A DNA stretch of 64,000 nucleotides from Lysinibacillus irui (GCF_028877475.1 NZ_CP113527.1:861501-925500); one strand, 5' to 3'; positions 18,294 to 28,459 are shown, numbered from the stretch's first letter. The notes: generated by a model from the sequence alone, not told the origin. Numbers and translations are program-made.

Positions 18294-20512
18294 AAAAAAA
18301 GAGATTTCGATTCCAATGGGGAGCCTTTCTATTATTAATTTTTTATGGAGGGCTCTTTTTTGTATTATTCACAAGAATGGTAACAATTCAAGCGACAGGA
18401 GAAGTAGAAGGACAAGAGCTTGCAGCGAGAGCAGCAGCAAAGTATGGTAAGGAAAGTGTTATTACAGCAAATCGTGGGAAAATTTATGATCAAAGTGGTC
18501 AAGTAATTGCGGAAGATACGTTAAGCTATCGCTTGGTTGCTATCGTAAATGAAGCGGCAACCACAGACCCAAAGAAACCAAGACATGTTGTTGATGCTGA
18601 AAAAACAGCAAAGGTTTTAGCTAAATATATTCCAGCAATGAAAGAGGAAGAGGTTGTTAAGAAACTAAACAATCGCTATCGAAGTGATGGAAAACCTTTA
18701 TATCAAGTGGAGTTTGGAAGCGCAGGCCGCGGCATTAGTCACGAGGTTATGAGTAAAATACAGAAAGAAAAACTACCGGGAATTCTATTTGTTAGTGACC
18801 TAAAACGTTATTATCCAAATGGAGTGTTTGCCTCACATTTAATAGGCTATGCACTGAAAAAGGATAATAAAGATGGCACGGTGACAACAAAGGGAGAAAT
18901 GGGACTAGAATATACTTACGATAAAGAACTAACTGGCGTTAATGGCAAGGTTGAATATGAGACGGATGCTTTCCGTTACTTACTACCAAATAGCGAGAAA
19001 ATGATTACGCCAGCTAAAAATGGGGATGACATCTATTTAACACTCGATAAAACGATCCAAAGCTTTTTAGAAGAGGCGATGACGAAGGTAGAACAGGAGT
19101 ATAATCCTGAGTCCATGACCGCGGTAGTAGCAGATCCTAAAACTGGGAAAATTTTAGCGATGTCACAGCGTCCCACATTTAACCCAGAAACACGTGAAAG
19201 TCAAAATATGAAGTGGCTAAATGAGGTAATTGAAGAAACGATTGAGCCAGGTTCCACGATGAAAACATTCACGCTCGCCTCAGCTATTGATACAAATACA
19301 TGGGCACCGAATGCTCCCTACCAATCAGGTTCATATACTATACTCGACCGTACTATTCGTGACCATAATCAAGTTGGGTGGGGGACAATTTCTTATTTAG
19401 AGGGATTCCAGCGTTCATCGAATACGGCCATGGCCAATTTATTAAAATTAATTGGCGATGAGGTTTTCATTGAATATTTAGATCGCTTTGGCTTCGGTCA
19501 TAAAACAGGCATTGATTTGCCAAACGAAGCAACGGGGACAATTTTATCTAAATATCCAATTCAACGCGTAACAACAACGTACGGACAAGGTTCAACAGTC
19601 ACGCCAATTCAGCTTATTCAAGCAATGACGGCTATTGCGAATGATGGTAAGATGATGCAGCCGTATGTTATCGACCGTATCGTAGATTCTTCAACAGGAA
19701 AGGTTATTCAAAATCATGAACCTGTTGAAAAAGGACAACCAATTAAAGCTGATACGGCAAAACAAGTACGAGAAATTCTTGCCTCCACATTAACATCAAA
19801 ATATGGGACAGCAAAGGATTTTATTCTAGAGGATTACGAAGTTGCTGGGAAGACAGGGACAGCGCAAATTCCTCGAGCAGATGGCTCTTATTCATGGGGT
19901 GCTAACCAATTCCTATATTCATTTTTAGGAATGGCTCCTGTTGATGATCCACAGTTAATCATGTACGTTTCAGTGAAAAAACCTAAGTTAAACAATGAGC
20001 TTGGCTCAGTACCAGTGTCTAAAGTCTTTAATCCAGTTATGTTAAATAGCTTAAAGCACCTTAACATCAATCCAGATGATATTCAGCATGTGGATAAAGT
20101 TGGTATCCAAGATTATACTGGCCAAAGTGCTGAAGCACTTGAAGTAGAGTTAGCGAATGATGGATTACAACCAATCGTTGTGGGTGATGGTGGTAAAGTT
20201 ATAGATCAATATCCAAAAGATACAAAGAAACTTGTAAAAGGTAGTTTTGTATTTTTAAAGACGGATGGTGATATAACATTGCCAGACTTCACAAATTGGT
20301 CCTTACGAAATTTACTTGTTTTTAAATCCATGACAGGGCTAGAGATGGAGATTTTCGGTGAAGGTTTTGTAGCAAGTCAAAGCGTATCAGCTGGAACTGT
20401 CATCACAGATAGTTCGCCGATCGTTGTGAAGCTTAAAACACCTGCAGAAAGCTTCGTTCAAGACGTTGAAGCTGCCTCCGAGGGTGAAGTTGAAGAAGTA
20501 GATGATGAATAA
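18290..20512 (+). CDS. pbpB: Penicillin-binding protein 2B, septal transpeptidase
   Basis: Class B PBP that cross-links septal peptidoglycan. The 740-residue protein has a short cytoplasmic tail, one membrane helix (about residues 10-30), a dimerisation domain, a transpeptidase domain with Ser322 in STMK, S376-x-N378 and K521-TG, and two C-terminal PASTA repeats (from about 610). It lies between ftsL and spoVD as in B. subtilis, and overlaps ftsL. The tail ends in an acidic stretch (EGEVEEVDDE). Confidence 0.95.
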   Translation: MKKKRFRFQWGAFLLLIFYGGLFFVLFTRMVTIQATGEVEGQELAARAAAKYGKESVITANRGKIYDQSGQVIAEDTLSYRLVAIVNEAATTDPKKPRHVVDAEKTAKVLAKYIPAMKEEEVVKKLNNRYRSDGKPLYQVEFGSAGRGISHEVMSKIQKEKLPGILFVSDLKRYYPNGVFASHLIGYALKKDNKDGTVTTKGEMGLEYTYDKELTGVNGKVEYETDAFRYLLPNSEKMITPAKNGDDIYLTLDKTIQSFLEEAMTKVEQEYNPESMTAVVADPKTGKILAMSQRPTFNPETRESQNMKWLNEVIEETIEPGSTMKTFTLASAIDTNTWAPNAPYQSGSYTILDRTIRDHNQVGWGTISYLEGFQRSSNTAMANLLKLIGDEVFIEYLDRFGFGHKTGIDLPNEATGTILSKYPIQRVTTTYGQGSTVTPIQLIQAMTAIANDGKMMQPYVIDRIVDSSTGKVIQNHEPVEKGQPIKADTAKQVREILASTLTSKYGTAKDFILEDYEVAGKTGTAQIPRADGSYSWGANQFLYSFLGMAPVDDPQLIMYVSVKKPKLNNELGSVPVSKVFNPVMLNSLKHLNINPDDIQHVDKVGIQDYTGQSAEALEVELANDGLQPIVVGDGGKVIDQYPKDTKKLVKGSFVFLKTDGDITLPDFTNWSLRNLLVFKSMTGLEMEIFGEGFVASQSVSAGTVITDSSPIVVKLKTPAESFVQDVEAASEGEVEEVDDE

Positions 20513-20516
20513 CATT

Positions 20517-20545
20517 GAATAGAAGTCCACTTTATTTCATACGTT
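20517..20545 (+). promoter_or_regulatory. Possible SigE promoter for spoVD
   Basis: GAATAG (20517-20522) and CATACGTT (20538-20545), 15 bases apart, resemble the SigE -35 and -10 (CATACAnT) elements. The match is imperfect; the idea is supported by spoVD being a SigE gene in B. subtilis. Confidence 0.3.
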
Positions 20546-20569
20546 GTAAAAAACAAGGTGTGATGTCGA

Positions 20570-22486
20570 ATGAAGTGGATTTCTATCCATTCTAAAAAGC
20601 GTTTACGTGTTTTATATGTGTTGTTTATGTGTGTAGCAGTGGCGATTGTGATTAGGTTGTTCTTTTTGCAAGTTTTAGATCAAAAAGAACTGACAACCAA
20701 GGCAGAGGAGAATTGGGATCGAGAAATTCCATTTGCAAATGAACGAGGACACATTACAGACCGAGATGGCGAAAGTATTGTAACGAATAAGTTAGCGCCA
20801 ACATTATATTTCATGCCTTCACAAAGTAAAGATATTGAAGGAGCTGCCGAAAAAATTGCGCAAGTTTTAGAAGTAGATAAAGAGAAGTTATTAGAAAAAA
20901 TGCAGAAAAAAGCGTACTTAGTGAAGTTAGCGCCTGAAGGTAAAAATATACCATATGAAAAAGCGGTAGAATTACAGGGGATGCAGATAGAAGGATTGTA
21001 TAGTGGTGTTGACTATTCTAGGGATTATCCTTATGGTACACTATTATCTCGATTTTTAGGCTTTACTGGCTATGATGCACAAGGCTTAGCAGGAATTGAA
21101 TATGAATATGATAAGTTTTTGCAGGCAAATTCTTCTGCTATCCGTCTATTTACAGATGCAAAAGGGAATAATTTACCGAATGTTTCAAGTGCCTGGAAAG
21201 CAGGCGAGGATGGCGCAACGATTGAGTTAACAATTGATGTCGATGTCCAACAGGTCGTTGAGCGTGAATTGTCACAAGCTATGAAGCGCTATGAAGCTGA
21301 CCAAGCATTAGCTATTGCTATGAATCCAAATAATGGTGAAATTTTGGCATTAGCCTCCTATCCAACTTTTCATCCAGCCGAATATCAATTAGTAGAGCCA
21401 GCCATTTATAATCGGAATTTACCTGTATGGATGACATACGAACCAGGTTCAACGTTTAAAATTATTACCCTTAGTGCTGCATTGGAAGAAAATCTAGTTG
21501 ATTTAGAGAATGAAACTTTTTATGATCCAGGTTATACGATGGTGGCTGGAGCAAGGCTTCGATGCTGGAAACGTGAAGGGCATGGGCATGAAACGTTTTT
21601 AGAGGTCGTTGAAAACTCCTGTAACCCCGGCTTTATAGAATTAGGACAGCGCCTAGGTAATGAGCGGTTGTTGCAGTATATTAAAGATTTTGGCTTTGGT
21701 CAAAAGACAGGTTCTAATATTGCAGGTGAAGCATCAGGTATTTTATTTTCGAAGGAAGCCTTTGGACCTGTTGAGCAAGCCACAACCTCATTTGGCCAAG
21801 GGGTAGCCGTAACACCTATCCAACAGGTTCAAGCGGTAGCCGCGGCGATAAATGGAGGCAAGCTCTTTACGCCATATGTTGTAAAGAAGGTATTTAATCC
21901 GAATTCAGGGGAAGTTATTCAAGAGACGGAACCAGTTGTAAAAAAACAAGTAATCCGTGAGGAAACCTCTGCCAAAGTTCGAGGTGCTTTAGAATCGGTA
22001 GTCGCGAACGGCTCAGGTCGACAAGCCTTTCGAGATGGATTACGAATTGGCGGTAAAACAGGAACGGCACAAAAGGTTGAAAACGGCCGTTATAAAAGTG
22101 GAGAATATATCGTATCTTTTATTGGTTTTGCACCAGCGGACAATCCGCAAATTGTTGTCTATGTGGCTGTTGATAATCCGAAAAAGACGACACAGTTTGG
22201 TGGGGTTGTAGCAGCACCTATTGTTGGGCAAATTATTGAGGATGTTGCACCATTTGTAGGTATTGAAAAATCGAAGGAACAGCTTGAAAAAGATTATCGT
22301 TATGGTGATCCAATTACTGTGAAGGTACCGAATTTTATCGGTCAAACAAAGGATGATATTGCCAAGCAATTTTATCCATTCCGTATAGAATGGCATGGCG
22401 AAGGGACTAAAATTGGTAACCAATTACCTGAGGTGGATAGTGTTATCAAACAAGACGGTACCATCCATTTATATTTGGAGAACTAA
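20570..22486 (+). CDS. spoVD: Stage V sporulation protein D (SpoVD), class B PBP for spore cortex
   Basis: Sporulation-specific transpeptidase that works with SpoVE in cortex peptidoglycan synthesis at the outer forespore membrane. The 638-residue protein has one N-terminal membrane helix (about residues 13-32), a transpeptidase domain with Ser294 in STFK, the S-x-N motif in ENSCNPGF and K496-TG, and a single C-terminal PASTA repeat (VKVPNFIGQ). AAGGTGTGATG precedes the ATG. In B. subtilis murE follows; here a 125-base gap leads to mraY instead. Confidence 0.93.
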   Translation: MKWISIHSKKRLRVLYVLFMCVAVAIVIRLFFLQVLDQKELTTKAEENWDREIPFANERGHITDRDGESIVTNKLAPTLYFMPSQSKDIEGAAEKIAQVLEVDKEKLLEKMQKKAYLVKLAPEGKNIPYEKAVELQGMQIEGLYSGVDYSRDYPYGTLLSRFLGFTGYDAQGLAGIEYEYDKFLQANSSAIRLFTDAKGNNLPNVSSAWKAGEDGATIELTIDVDVQQVVERELSQAMKRYEADQALAIAMNPNNGEILALASYPTFHPAEYQLVEPAIYNRNLPVWMTYEPGSTFKIITLSAALEENLVDLENETFYDPGYTMVAGARLRCWKREGHGHETFLEVVENSCNPGFIELGQRLGNERLLQYIKDFGFGQKTGSNIAGEASGILFSKEAFGPVEQATTSFGQGVAVTPIQQVQAVAAAINGGKLFTPYVVKKVFNPNSGEVIQETEPVVKKQVIREETSAKVRGALESVVANGSGRQAFRDGLRIGGKTGTAQKVENGRYKSGEYIVSFIGFAPADNPQIVVYVAVDNPKKTTQFGGVVAAPIVGQIIEDVAPFVGIEKSKEQLEKDYRYGDPITVKVPNFIGQTKDDIAKQFYPFRIEWHGEGTKIGNQLPEVDSVIKQDGTIHLYLEN

Positions 22487-22611
22487 TATAACTTTACCTT
22501 TAAAAAATGGGAAAGAACCACTATTATTATGAAGGGTAGTAATAAATAAATGAAAGTTTATGCTTTTTTCTTAAAGAAGAAAGTGAAACAAGATTTAAAG
22601 GAGATTTTTCA

Positions 22612-23583
22612 ATGAAACTCGCAACAACACTTACCATTTTAGCTCTTGCTTTTATAGTAACAGTTATCCTGGCACCAATTAGTATTCCACTTCTTCGTCG
22701 TCTCAAGTTTGGGCAAAGTATTCGTGAAGAGGGACCAAAATCACATATGAAAAAAGCTGGTACACCAACAATGGGTGGAATTATTTTCTTGCTTTCTATC
22801 CTCCTGACAACTGTTGGTGTAGGTAGCTTTTTAGATTTATTAACAACACAAACCGTAGTACTATTATTAGTCTTAGCAGGGTTTGGCTTAATAGGTTTAT
22901 TGGATGATGGTTTAAAGGTTGTCTTTAAAAGAAATTTAGGGTTAACCTCTCTACAAAAGTTAATTGGTCAAATTGTCATTGCTATTCTAGCTTATTTCCT
23001 ACTCCATGTAGGATCGTTTGATACTACGCTTGCCATTCCATTTACAGAGTGGACAATTGATCTTGGTGTATTCTATGTGGCCTTTTTAATATTCTGGTTA
23101 GTAGGCTTCTCCAATGCGGTGAATTTAACAGATGGATTAGACGGATTAGTGGCAGGTACTGCTTCAATTGCCTTTGCGGCGTTTGGTGTAATTGCACTAT
23201 TCCAAAGCCAAGCAGATATCGCTCTCTTTACATTTGCTGTAACAGGTGCTTTATTAGGGTTTTTACTATTTAACGCGAATCCAGCAAAGGTATTTATGGG
23301 AGATACAGGGTCATTAGCATTAGGTGGGGCCTTAGCTATGGTATCTGTATTAGTAAAAGAAGAGTTCTTACTTTTGCTTGTCGGCTTAGTGTTTGTAATC
23401 GAAACATTATCCGTTATTTTACAGGTAGGTAGCTTCAAACTTCGTAAAAAGCGTATTTTTAAAATGAGTCCTATCCATCATCATTTTGAATTATCAGGTT
23501 GGTCAGAATGGAAAGTAGTGCTTGTTTTCTGGTCAACTGCCCTAGCAGTAGCATTGATTGCAGTCTTATCGGAGGCGTTCTAA
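22612..23583 (+). CDS. mraY: Phospho-N-acetylmuramoyl-pentapeptide-transferase MraY
   Basis: Integral membrane enzyme that moves phospho-MurNAc-pentapeptide onto undecaprenyl phosphate to give lipid I. The 323-residue protein has about ten membrane helices and the conserved loops [25 protein letters not shown] (the DDD-type acidic cluster), [23 protein letters not shown] and [20 protein letters not shown] precedes the ATG. The stop overlaps the murD start by one base. Confidence 0.96.
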   Translation: MKLATTLTILALAFIVTVILAPISIPLLRRLKFGQSIREEGPKSHMKKAGTPTMGGIIFLLSILLTTVGVGSFLDLLTTQTVVLLLVLAGFGLIGLLDDGLKVVFKRNLGLTSLQKLIGQIVIAILAYFLLHVGSFDTTLAIPFTEWTIDLGVFYVAFLIFWLVGFSNAVNLTDGLDGLVAGTASIAFAAFGVIALFQSQADIALFTFAVTGALLGFLLFNANPAKVFMGDTGSLALGGALAMVSVLVKEEFLLLLVGLVFVIETLSVILQVGSFKLRKKRIFKMSPIHHHFELSGWSEWKVVLVFWSTALAVALIAVLSEAF

Positions 23584-24932
23584 TGAAAAACTATACAGAT
23601 TTACAACATAAAAAAGTACTTGTGTTAGGTCTAGCAAAAAGTGGTGTGGCCGCTGCTGAAATTTTACATGAGCTTGGCGCCTTTGTAACAGTCAATGATT
23701 CCAAACCCTTTGATGAAAGTCCAGATGCACAAGGATTACTACAAAAGGGAATAACAGTGATTTGTGGTCGCCATCCTGAAGATTTACTTGATGAAGGCTT
23801 TGAAATAGTAGTCAAAAATCCAGGTATTCCTTATAGCAATCGCATTGTGGCAGATGCTATAAGTCGTGACATTCCTGTTTGGACTGAGATTGAGCTTGCC
23901 TATTTAATTAGTGAGGCACCATTCATTGGTATTACAGGCTCAAATGGCAAAACAACGACGACAACTTTAATATTCGACATGTTAAATAACGGCAACAAAA
24001 ACCCATTGATTGCTGGAAATATCGGGACAGTTGCTTGTGGTGTTGCTAAAGAGGCTAATGAAGATGACATTATTGTAACGGAATTGTCTTCTTTCCAATT
24101 GATGGGGACAAAAACATTTAAGCCTAAAGTTGCTATTTTAACGAATCTTTATGATGCACATTTAGATTATCATGGAACATTTGACAAATATGCAGAAGCG
24201 AAGTTTGGTGTTACACGAAATCAAGATGATAGTGATTATTTTATTTATAATGCGGATCAGCCGGTTGTCGTTGGATATGCTGCTCAATCAAATGCACAAA
24301 AAGTTCCATTCAGCTCAAAAGGACGTACGGCAGACGGCATCAGTGCAGATGAGACAACAATTTATTGGCAAGGTGAACCCTATATGGAGCGAGCAAACAT
24401 CGCCTTGCCTGGTAAGCATAATTTAGAAAATATACTTGCCGCCGTTGCAGCTTGTATTCTGGTAGGCTGTGATAAAGAGAAGATGGAAGAAGTCTTAGCT
24501 ACTTTTGGTGGGGTTAGACACCGGACACAATTCGTGCGTGAATGGAATGGTCGAAAGATTTACAATGACTCGAAGGCAACCAATTGTCTAGCAACAAAGA
24601 GTGCATTAGATGCTTTCCAAGCACCTATCATTTTACTTGCAGGTGGTTTAGATCGTGGACATTCCTTTGAAGAACTTCGACCTAGTATGAATCATGTAAA
24701 AGGTGTTGTTGCATTTGGAGAAACAGGCTTACGATTTGTAGAATTTGCAAAATCGTGTGGTGTTGAACATACAGTCATTGCTCAAAATGTAGAAGACGCT
24801 GTACATTATGCAGCTCCGATGTCAGCAGAAGGGGATATTATTTTATTATCTCCAGCTTGTGCAAGTTGGGATCAATATGACAGCTTTGAAATACGCGGAG
24901 ATGTTTTTATTGATGCTGTAATGAAGCTGTAA
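23583..24932 (+). CDS. murD: UDP-N-acetylmuramoylalanine--D-glutamate ligase MurD
   Basis: Cytoplasmic Mur ligase adding D-Glu to UDP-MurNAc-L-Ala. 449 residues: N-terminal Rossmann domain (VLVLGLAKSGVAAA), central ATPase domain with P-loop GITGSNGKTTTT and ELSSFQL, and a C-terminal domain with NDSKATN and LSPACASWDQY. The ATG at 23583 has GGAGG upstream and overlaps the mraY stop (TAATG). A frame extending further upstream inside mraY is not used. Confidence 0.96.
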   Translation: MKNYTDLQHKKVLVLGLAKSGVAAAEILHELGAFVTVNDSKPFDESPDAQGLLQKGITVICGRHPEDLLDEGFEIVVKNPGIPYSNRIVADAISRDIPVWTEIELAYLISEAPFIGITGSNGKTTTTTLIFDMLNNGNKNPLIAGNIGTVACGVAKEANEDDIIVTELSSFQLMGTKTFKPKVAILTNLYDAHLDYHGTFDKYAEAKFGVTRNQDDSDYFIYNADQPVVVGYAAQSNAQKVPFSSKGRTADGISADETTIYWQGEPYMERANIALPGKHNLENILAAVAACILVGCDKEKMEEVLATFGGVRHRTQFVREWNGRKIYNDSKATNCLATKSALDAFQAPIILLAGGLDRGHSFEELRPSMNHVKGVVAFGETGLRFVEFAKSCGVEHTVIAQNVEDAVHYAAPMSAEGDIILLSPACASWDQYDSFEIRGDVFIDAVMKL

Positions 24933-24972
24933 TGAGCCTGTAACTATTTTAGAATATACTTGACTTGGAAGG

Positions 24973-26052
24973 ATGGCATTACTGAGAGGGAAAGAAAGCT
25001 ACTTATTGCTCGTCACAACTTTGATGCTATCAATAATCGGCATTATTTTCGTCTATTCTGCAGGTACCTATTGGAGTGCTGTTCATTATAGTGGAAAAAT
25101 GCCGTTTTATATGAAGCAAAGCGTATACTTTGTGGTAGCCATTGCCGTATTTTTAATCACGATTCGATTAAATATTTTGAGAGAGCAGTCCTTTTGGAAA
25201 ATGGCCTATATATTTTCGTTAATTTTACTTGTTCTTGTGCTAATCCCAGGAATTGGACTAGTACGAAATGGATCACAGAGCTGGATTGGGATAGGTCCTT
25301 TAACTATCCAACCAGCGGAACTAGCGAAAATAACTGTCATTGTGTACTTAAGCCATATACTAGCGCAACATAAAACAGGAACAATGATTGTGAATTGGCG
25401 CCACGGGTTCATCTTGCTATTACCTGTCATTCTTATCATGTTACAACCAGATTTTGGGTCTGTTTTTATTCTTGTTGTATCGGTGTTTTTATTATTTTTT
25501 GTCGCTGGGTATCCGTTAAAGCTGTACGCTATGATTATGTTAGCTGGAGTTGCTGGATTAGTAGGGCTAATCGCAACAGCACCATATCGTCTAAAGCGAA
25601 TAGAAGCATTTCTTGATCCATGGGCTGATCCTTTAGTGAGTGGATTCCAAGCAGTGCAATCCTTAATGGCAATAGGGCCAGCGGGGATTTTTGGCCATGG
25701 TTTTGGACAAAGCCGTCAAAAGTTTCTGTACTTACCAGAACCTCAAAATGATTTTATTTACGCTATTATTTTAGAAGAAGTCGGATTGATTGGTGGCCTT
25801 GTTATTTTAATGCTTTTTGTACTGACAATCTATGCAGGTTATAAATTTGCTGTCCAGGCTAAAAATCGAACATCCTATTACGCCATTATTGGACTTGTTA
25901 CGATGCTAATGGTGCAAGCGTTTTTGAATATAGCTGTTGTGATTGGTTTAGTACCAGTAACGGGTGTTACTTTGCCTTTTATTAGCTACGGAGGAACATC
26001 TTTAGTAACAATGTGGTTAATAATAGGTATTATTTATCAATTAGCGAAATAA
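24973..26052 (+). CDS. spoVE: SEDS glycosyltransferase SpoVE (FtsW/RodA family)
   Basis: Polytopic SEDS-family peptidoglycan polymerase; SpoVE pairs with SpoVD to build spore cortex. The 359-residue protein has about ten membrane helices, RNGSQSWIGIGPLTIQPAELAK, MLQPDFGS, GQSRQKFLYLPEPQNDFIYAIILEE and the C-terminal LPFISYGGTSL. Position after murD and the close match to SpoVE favour this over FtsW. The GGAAGG at 24968-24973 directly abuts the ATG, so the exact start is uncertain; a CTG at 24982 or TTG slightly downstream is possible. murG and murB, expected next, are absent. Confidence 0.88.
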   Translation: MALLRGKESYLLLVTTLMLSIIGIIFVYSAGTYWSAVHYSGKMPFYMKQSVYFVVAIAVFLITIRLNILREQSFWKMAYIFSLILLVLVLIPGIGLVRNGSQSWIGIGPLTIQPAELAKITVIVYLSHILAQHKTGTMIVNWRHGFILLLPVILIMLQPDFGSVFILVVSVFLLFFVAGYPLKLYAMIMLAGVAGLVGLIATAPYRLKRIEAFLDPWADPLVSGFQAVQSLMAIGPAGIFGHGFGQSRQKFLYLPEPQNDFIYAIILEEVGLIGGLVILMLFVLTIYAGYKFAVQAKNRTSYYAIIGLVTMLMVQAFLNIAVVIGLVPVTGVTLPFISYGGTSLVTMWLIIGIIYQLAK

Positions 26053-26072
26053 ATATAAAGGAGGAGTACTTT

Positions 26073-26903
26073 TTGGAGAAAGTAATCGATATAGAAGATC
26101 GCATACCTACGCTAAAAAAGCGACGAAAAAAGCGTACAAATCGGAAATTTATAGTGCTAATATTACTTTTCTTTATTGTGTTAGCAGTACTCCTTTATTT
26201 TCAATCTCCATACAGTAACATCAAAAAGATAACCGTCAATGGTGCTAAGCTTGCGAATGAGGAATATTATGTGAAGGCGAGTACACTTACGCCTGGTAAA
26301 TCAATGTGGGGTTTCAAAGTGGAAGATATTGAGAGGATTTTATTAAAGGATAAGTGGGTAAAAGAAGTACATGTTAAACGTAACTGGCTTCAAGGCGTAA
26401 CGATTGACCTGAAGGAATGGAAAAAAGTTGCGTATTTAGCTGGGGACGGTACTTATTATCCTTTGCTAGAAAACGGCAAACGCTTTGAACAAACGGGAAA
26501 TGATACGCCCATTGATGCACCAGTTTTTATCGGTATAACCGGTGAAAAAACAATTAATAAACTTGTTGAGCAACTAGCGCAATTAAAGCCAGAAGTTTTA
26601 GCTTTAATTTCCCAAGTTAACACGAATAGTAATGATGCAAATCCGAATGCAGTCAAACTTTATATGAATGATGGCTATGAAGTACGTGCTGTTATTCAAA
26701 CGCTAGCGGAGAAGCTAAATTATTACCCTTCTATAGTAGCGCAAATTGCCAACTTAGAAAAAGGCGTGATTGATTTAGAGGTCGGTTCCTACTATCGTCC
26801 TTTTAACGAAGAGTACAACAAGATAGACATTGATATGGAAGCGAATGCAGATGGGGAATTGGTTAACCAGGAAGTGACGGAAGATGAACAACAAGAAGAA
26901 TAG
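26073..26903 (+). CDS. divIB: Cell division protein DivIB (FtsQ family)
   Basis: Bitopic divisome protein in complex with FtsL and DivIC. The 276-residue protein has a basic cytoplasmic tail (KKRRKKRTNRK), one membrane helix (about residues 26-43), a POTRA domain starting near ITVNGAKLANEEYY, the FtsQ beta domain, and an acidic C-terminus. Start is TTG at 26073 with AAAGGAGG at 26058-26065; an in-frame ATG 60 bases upstream lies inside spoVE. Its 3' end overlaps the next gene by 20 bases. Confidence 0.92.
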   Translation: MEKVIDIEDRIPTLKKRRKKRTNRKFIVLILLFFIVLAVLLYFQSPYSNIKKITVNGAKLANEEYYVKASTLTPGKSMWGFKVEDIERILLKDKWVKEVHVKRNWLQGVTIDLKEWKKVAYLAGDGTYYPLLENGKRFEQTGNDTPIDAPVFIGITGEKTINKLVEQLAQLKPEVLALISQVNTNSNDANPNAVKLYMNDGYEVRAVIQTLAEKLNYYPSIVAQIANLEKGVIDLEVGSYYRPFNEEYNKIDIDMEANADGELVNQEVTEDEQQEE

Positions 26904-27609
26904 CAAAGGGAATTTTTTTACTAGAAAACAATTTGAATTACTAATTGTTTGTGTGACAACAGGATTTATTATCGGCTATTCCTACAACCAGGCAAAAGAT
27001 AACCGGGAAGCAGGAGCGATTGATTCAGAGCTTTTTGAGCAAGAAGATTCCTATCGCGAGGAGTTAATAACACAACAAGAACGCAATAAAGAACTCACTG
27101 AAGAATTAAATACTTTACAAGAACAAATTAGAAAGTATGAAAAATCATTTGCTTCAAACGAAAAGGACTATAAAAAGCTTGTTGAGCAAGCAGAAGATTT
27201 ACGGTTATTACTTGGCGAGTTAAAAAGTGAAGGGAAGGGAATCCGAATAACCCTTCAAGATGGTGACTATGATCCGAAATCTTTAAATCCAAATGACTAT
27301 ATTGTCCATGAAAGCCATGTTTTTAAGTTGATGAATGAACTGAAAATTTCAGGAGCCCAAGCTATTGCTATCAATGGACAACGTGTTATGGCCAATTCCT
27401 ATATTCGCTGTAATGGTCCAGTTATAACAATTGATGGTACACAACATCCAGCTCCCTTTGTGATAGAAGCAGTAGGTGATTCAGAAACATTAATGGCCTC
27501 TTTAAATTTAAGTGGAGGGGTAGTGGATCAGTTATTAAATGACAATATTGTGGTGTCATTAGAGGAAAATCAAAAGCTTACAATGCCTAAAGTAAAAGTT
27601 GAAAGTTAG
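26884..27609 (+). CDS. ylxW: DUF881 family protein (YlxW-like)
   Basis: 241-residue bitopic protein: membrane helix at about residues 18-34, coiled coil at about 55-105, then the globular DUF881 domain with GKGIRITLQDGD, VHESHVFKLMNELKISGAQAIAINGQRV and FVIEAVGDSETL. Function unknown; two DUF881 genes followed by sbp between divIB and ftsA is the B. subtilis arrangement. It overlaps divIB by 20 bases. Confidence 0.87.
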   Translation: MNNKKNSKGNFFTRKQFELLIVCVTTGFIIGYSYNQAKDNREAGAIDSELFEQEDSYREELITQQERNKELTEELNTLQEQIRKYEKSFASNEKDYKKLVEQAEDLRLLLGELKSEGKGIRITLQDGDYDPKSLNPNDYIVHESHVFKLMNELKISGAQAIAINGQRVMANSYIRCNGPVITIDGTQHPAPFVIEAVGDSETLMASLNLSGGVVDQLLNDNIVVSLEENQKLTMPKVKVES

Positions 27610-27736
27610 GGACAAGTCCTATATTCATGTTTAAAGTCTAATTTAGCCTCCAGGTATTTGTCGATTGTAGGTTGTATTGACAATTTAACATTAGTATTCT
27701 GAGAGGCATAATACGATACGTCTAGGAGGGGCTATT

Positions 27737-28456
27737 TTGCAAAGAAATATGTACACCCGAATAACGTTCGTGCTATTTATTATCGGTTTGATGATAGCGG
27801 TACAATACAATACCATACAAAAACCAGCAGAGCGAGATACACGAGATATTTGGGCAATAAGAGAGGAATTAGCACTAGAAAAGCAAAGACATTCCGCATT
27901 ACTGGCAGAAATTCGCTCACTTCATGAAGTAGTGGATCGCTATGAGCAATCTGAAAAAGTAAATCAGCAGGCAGCCTTAAATGAAACATTAAATCGTTTA
28001 AAGCTACAAGCTGGATTAACAGAAATTATGGGGCCCGGAGTCAGATTACGTGTAGAGCCGGCACCTGAATTAATTGAAATGGGTTATGAAATTAAAGAAA
28101 TATCACCTGATTTGTTAACTCAATTATTAAATGCACTTTTTAAAAACGATGCTACTAGTGTCTCAATTGATGGCAATCGTGTTGTACAGACAACAGCCAT
28201 TCGGGATATAAATGGTAAAACAACAGTGAACAGTATACCCCTGTCTTCACCGTCCTTTAAAATAGAAGTTGGGACAAGCGATTTTAAAGCAGCGCAAAAA
28301 TTGTATAATTCACTACAAGCCTCAACGTTTATAGACTCGTTTTATTTAGATAATTTTAACTTAGTAATTGAAGATCCAACTGAACAGTTACAAATTCCAG
28401 CATTTGATCAGCCGTTGACAAATGATTATTTAACAGAGGTAAAAAAAGGAGATTAA
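27737..28456 (+). CDS. ylxX: DUF881 family protein (YlxX-like)
   Basis: 239-residue paralogue of the preceding protein with the same plan: membrane helix (about residues 7-24), coiled coil (about 38-92), then DUF881 with GPGVRLRVEPAP, LLNALFKNDATSVSIDGNRV and FKIEVGTSDF. The start is TTG at 27737, five bases after AGGAGGGG; an ATG 12 bases later is too far from it. Function unknown. Confidence 0.87.
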   Translation: MQRNMYTRITFVLFIIGLMIAVQYNTIQKPAERDTRDIWAIREELALEKQRHSALLAEIRSLHEVVDRYEQSEKVNQQAALNETLNRLKLQAGLTEIMGPGVRLRVEPAPELIEMGYEIKEISPDLLTQLLNALFKNDATSVSIDGNRVVQTTAIRDINGKTTVNSIPLSSPSFKIEVGTSDFKAAQKLYNSLQASTFIDSFYLDNFNLVIEDPTEQLQIPAFDQPLTNDYLTEVKKGD

Positions 28457-28459
28457 TAT

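Noticed and set aside
27677-27712. TTGACA upstream of the second DUF881 gene
   Set aside because: No -10 element at 16-18 bases; the nearest AT-rich hexamers are at 12 or 24 bases.
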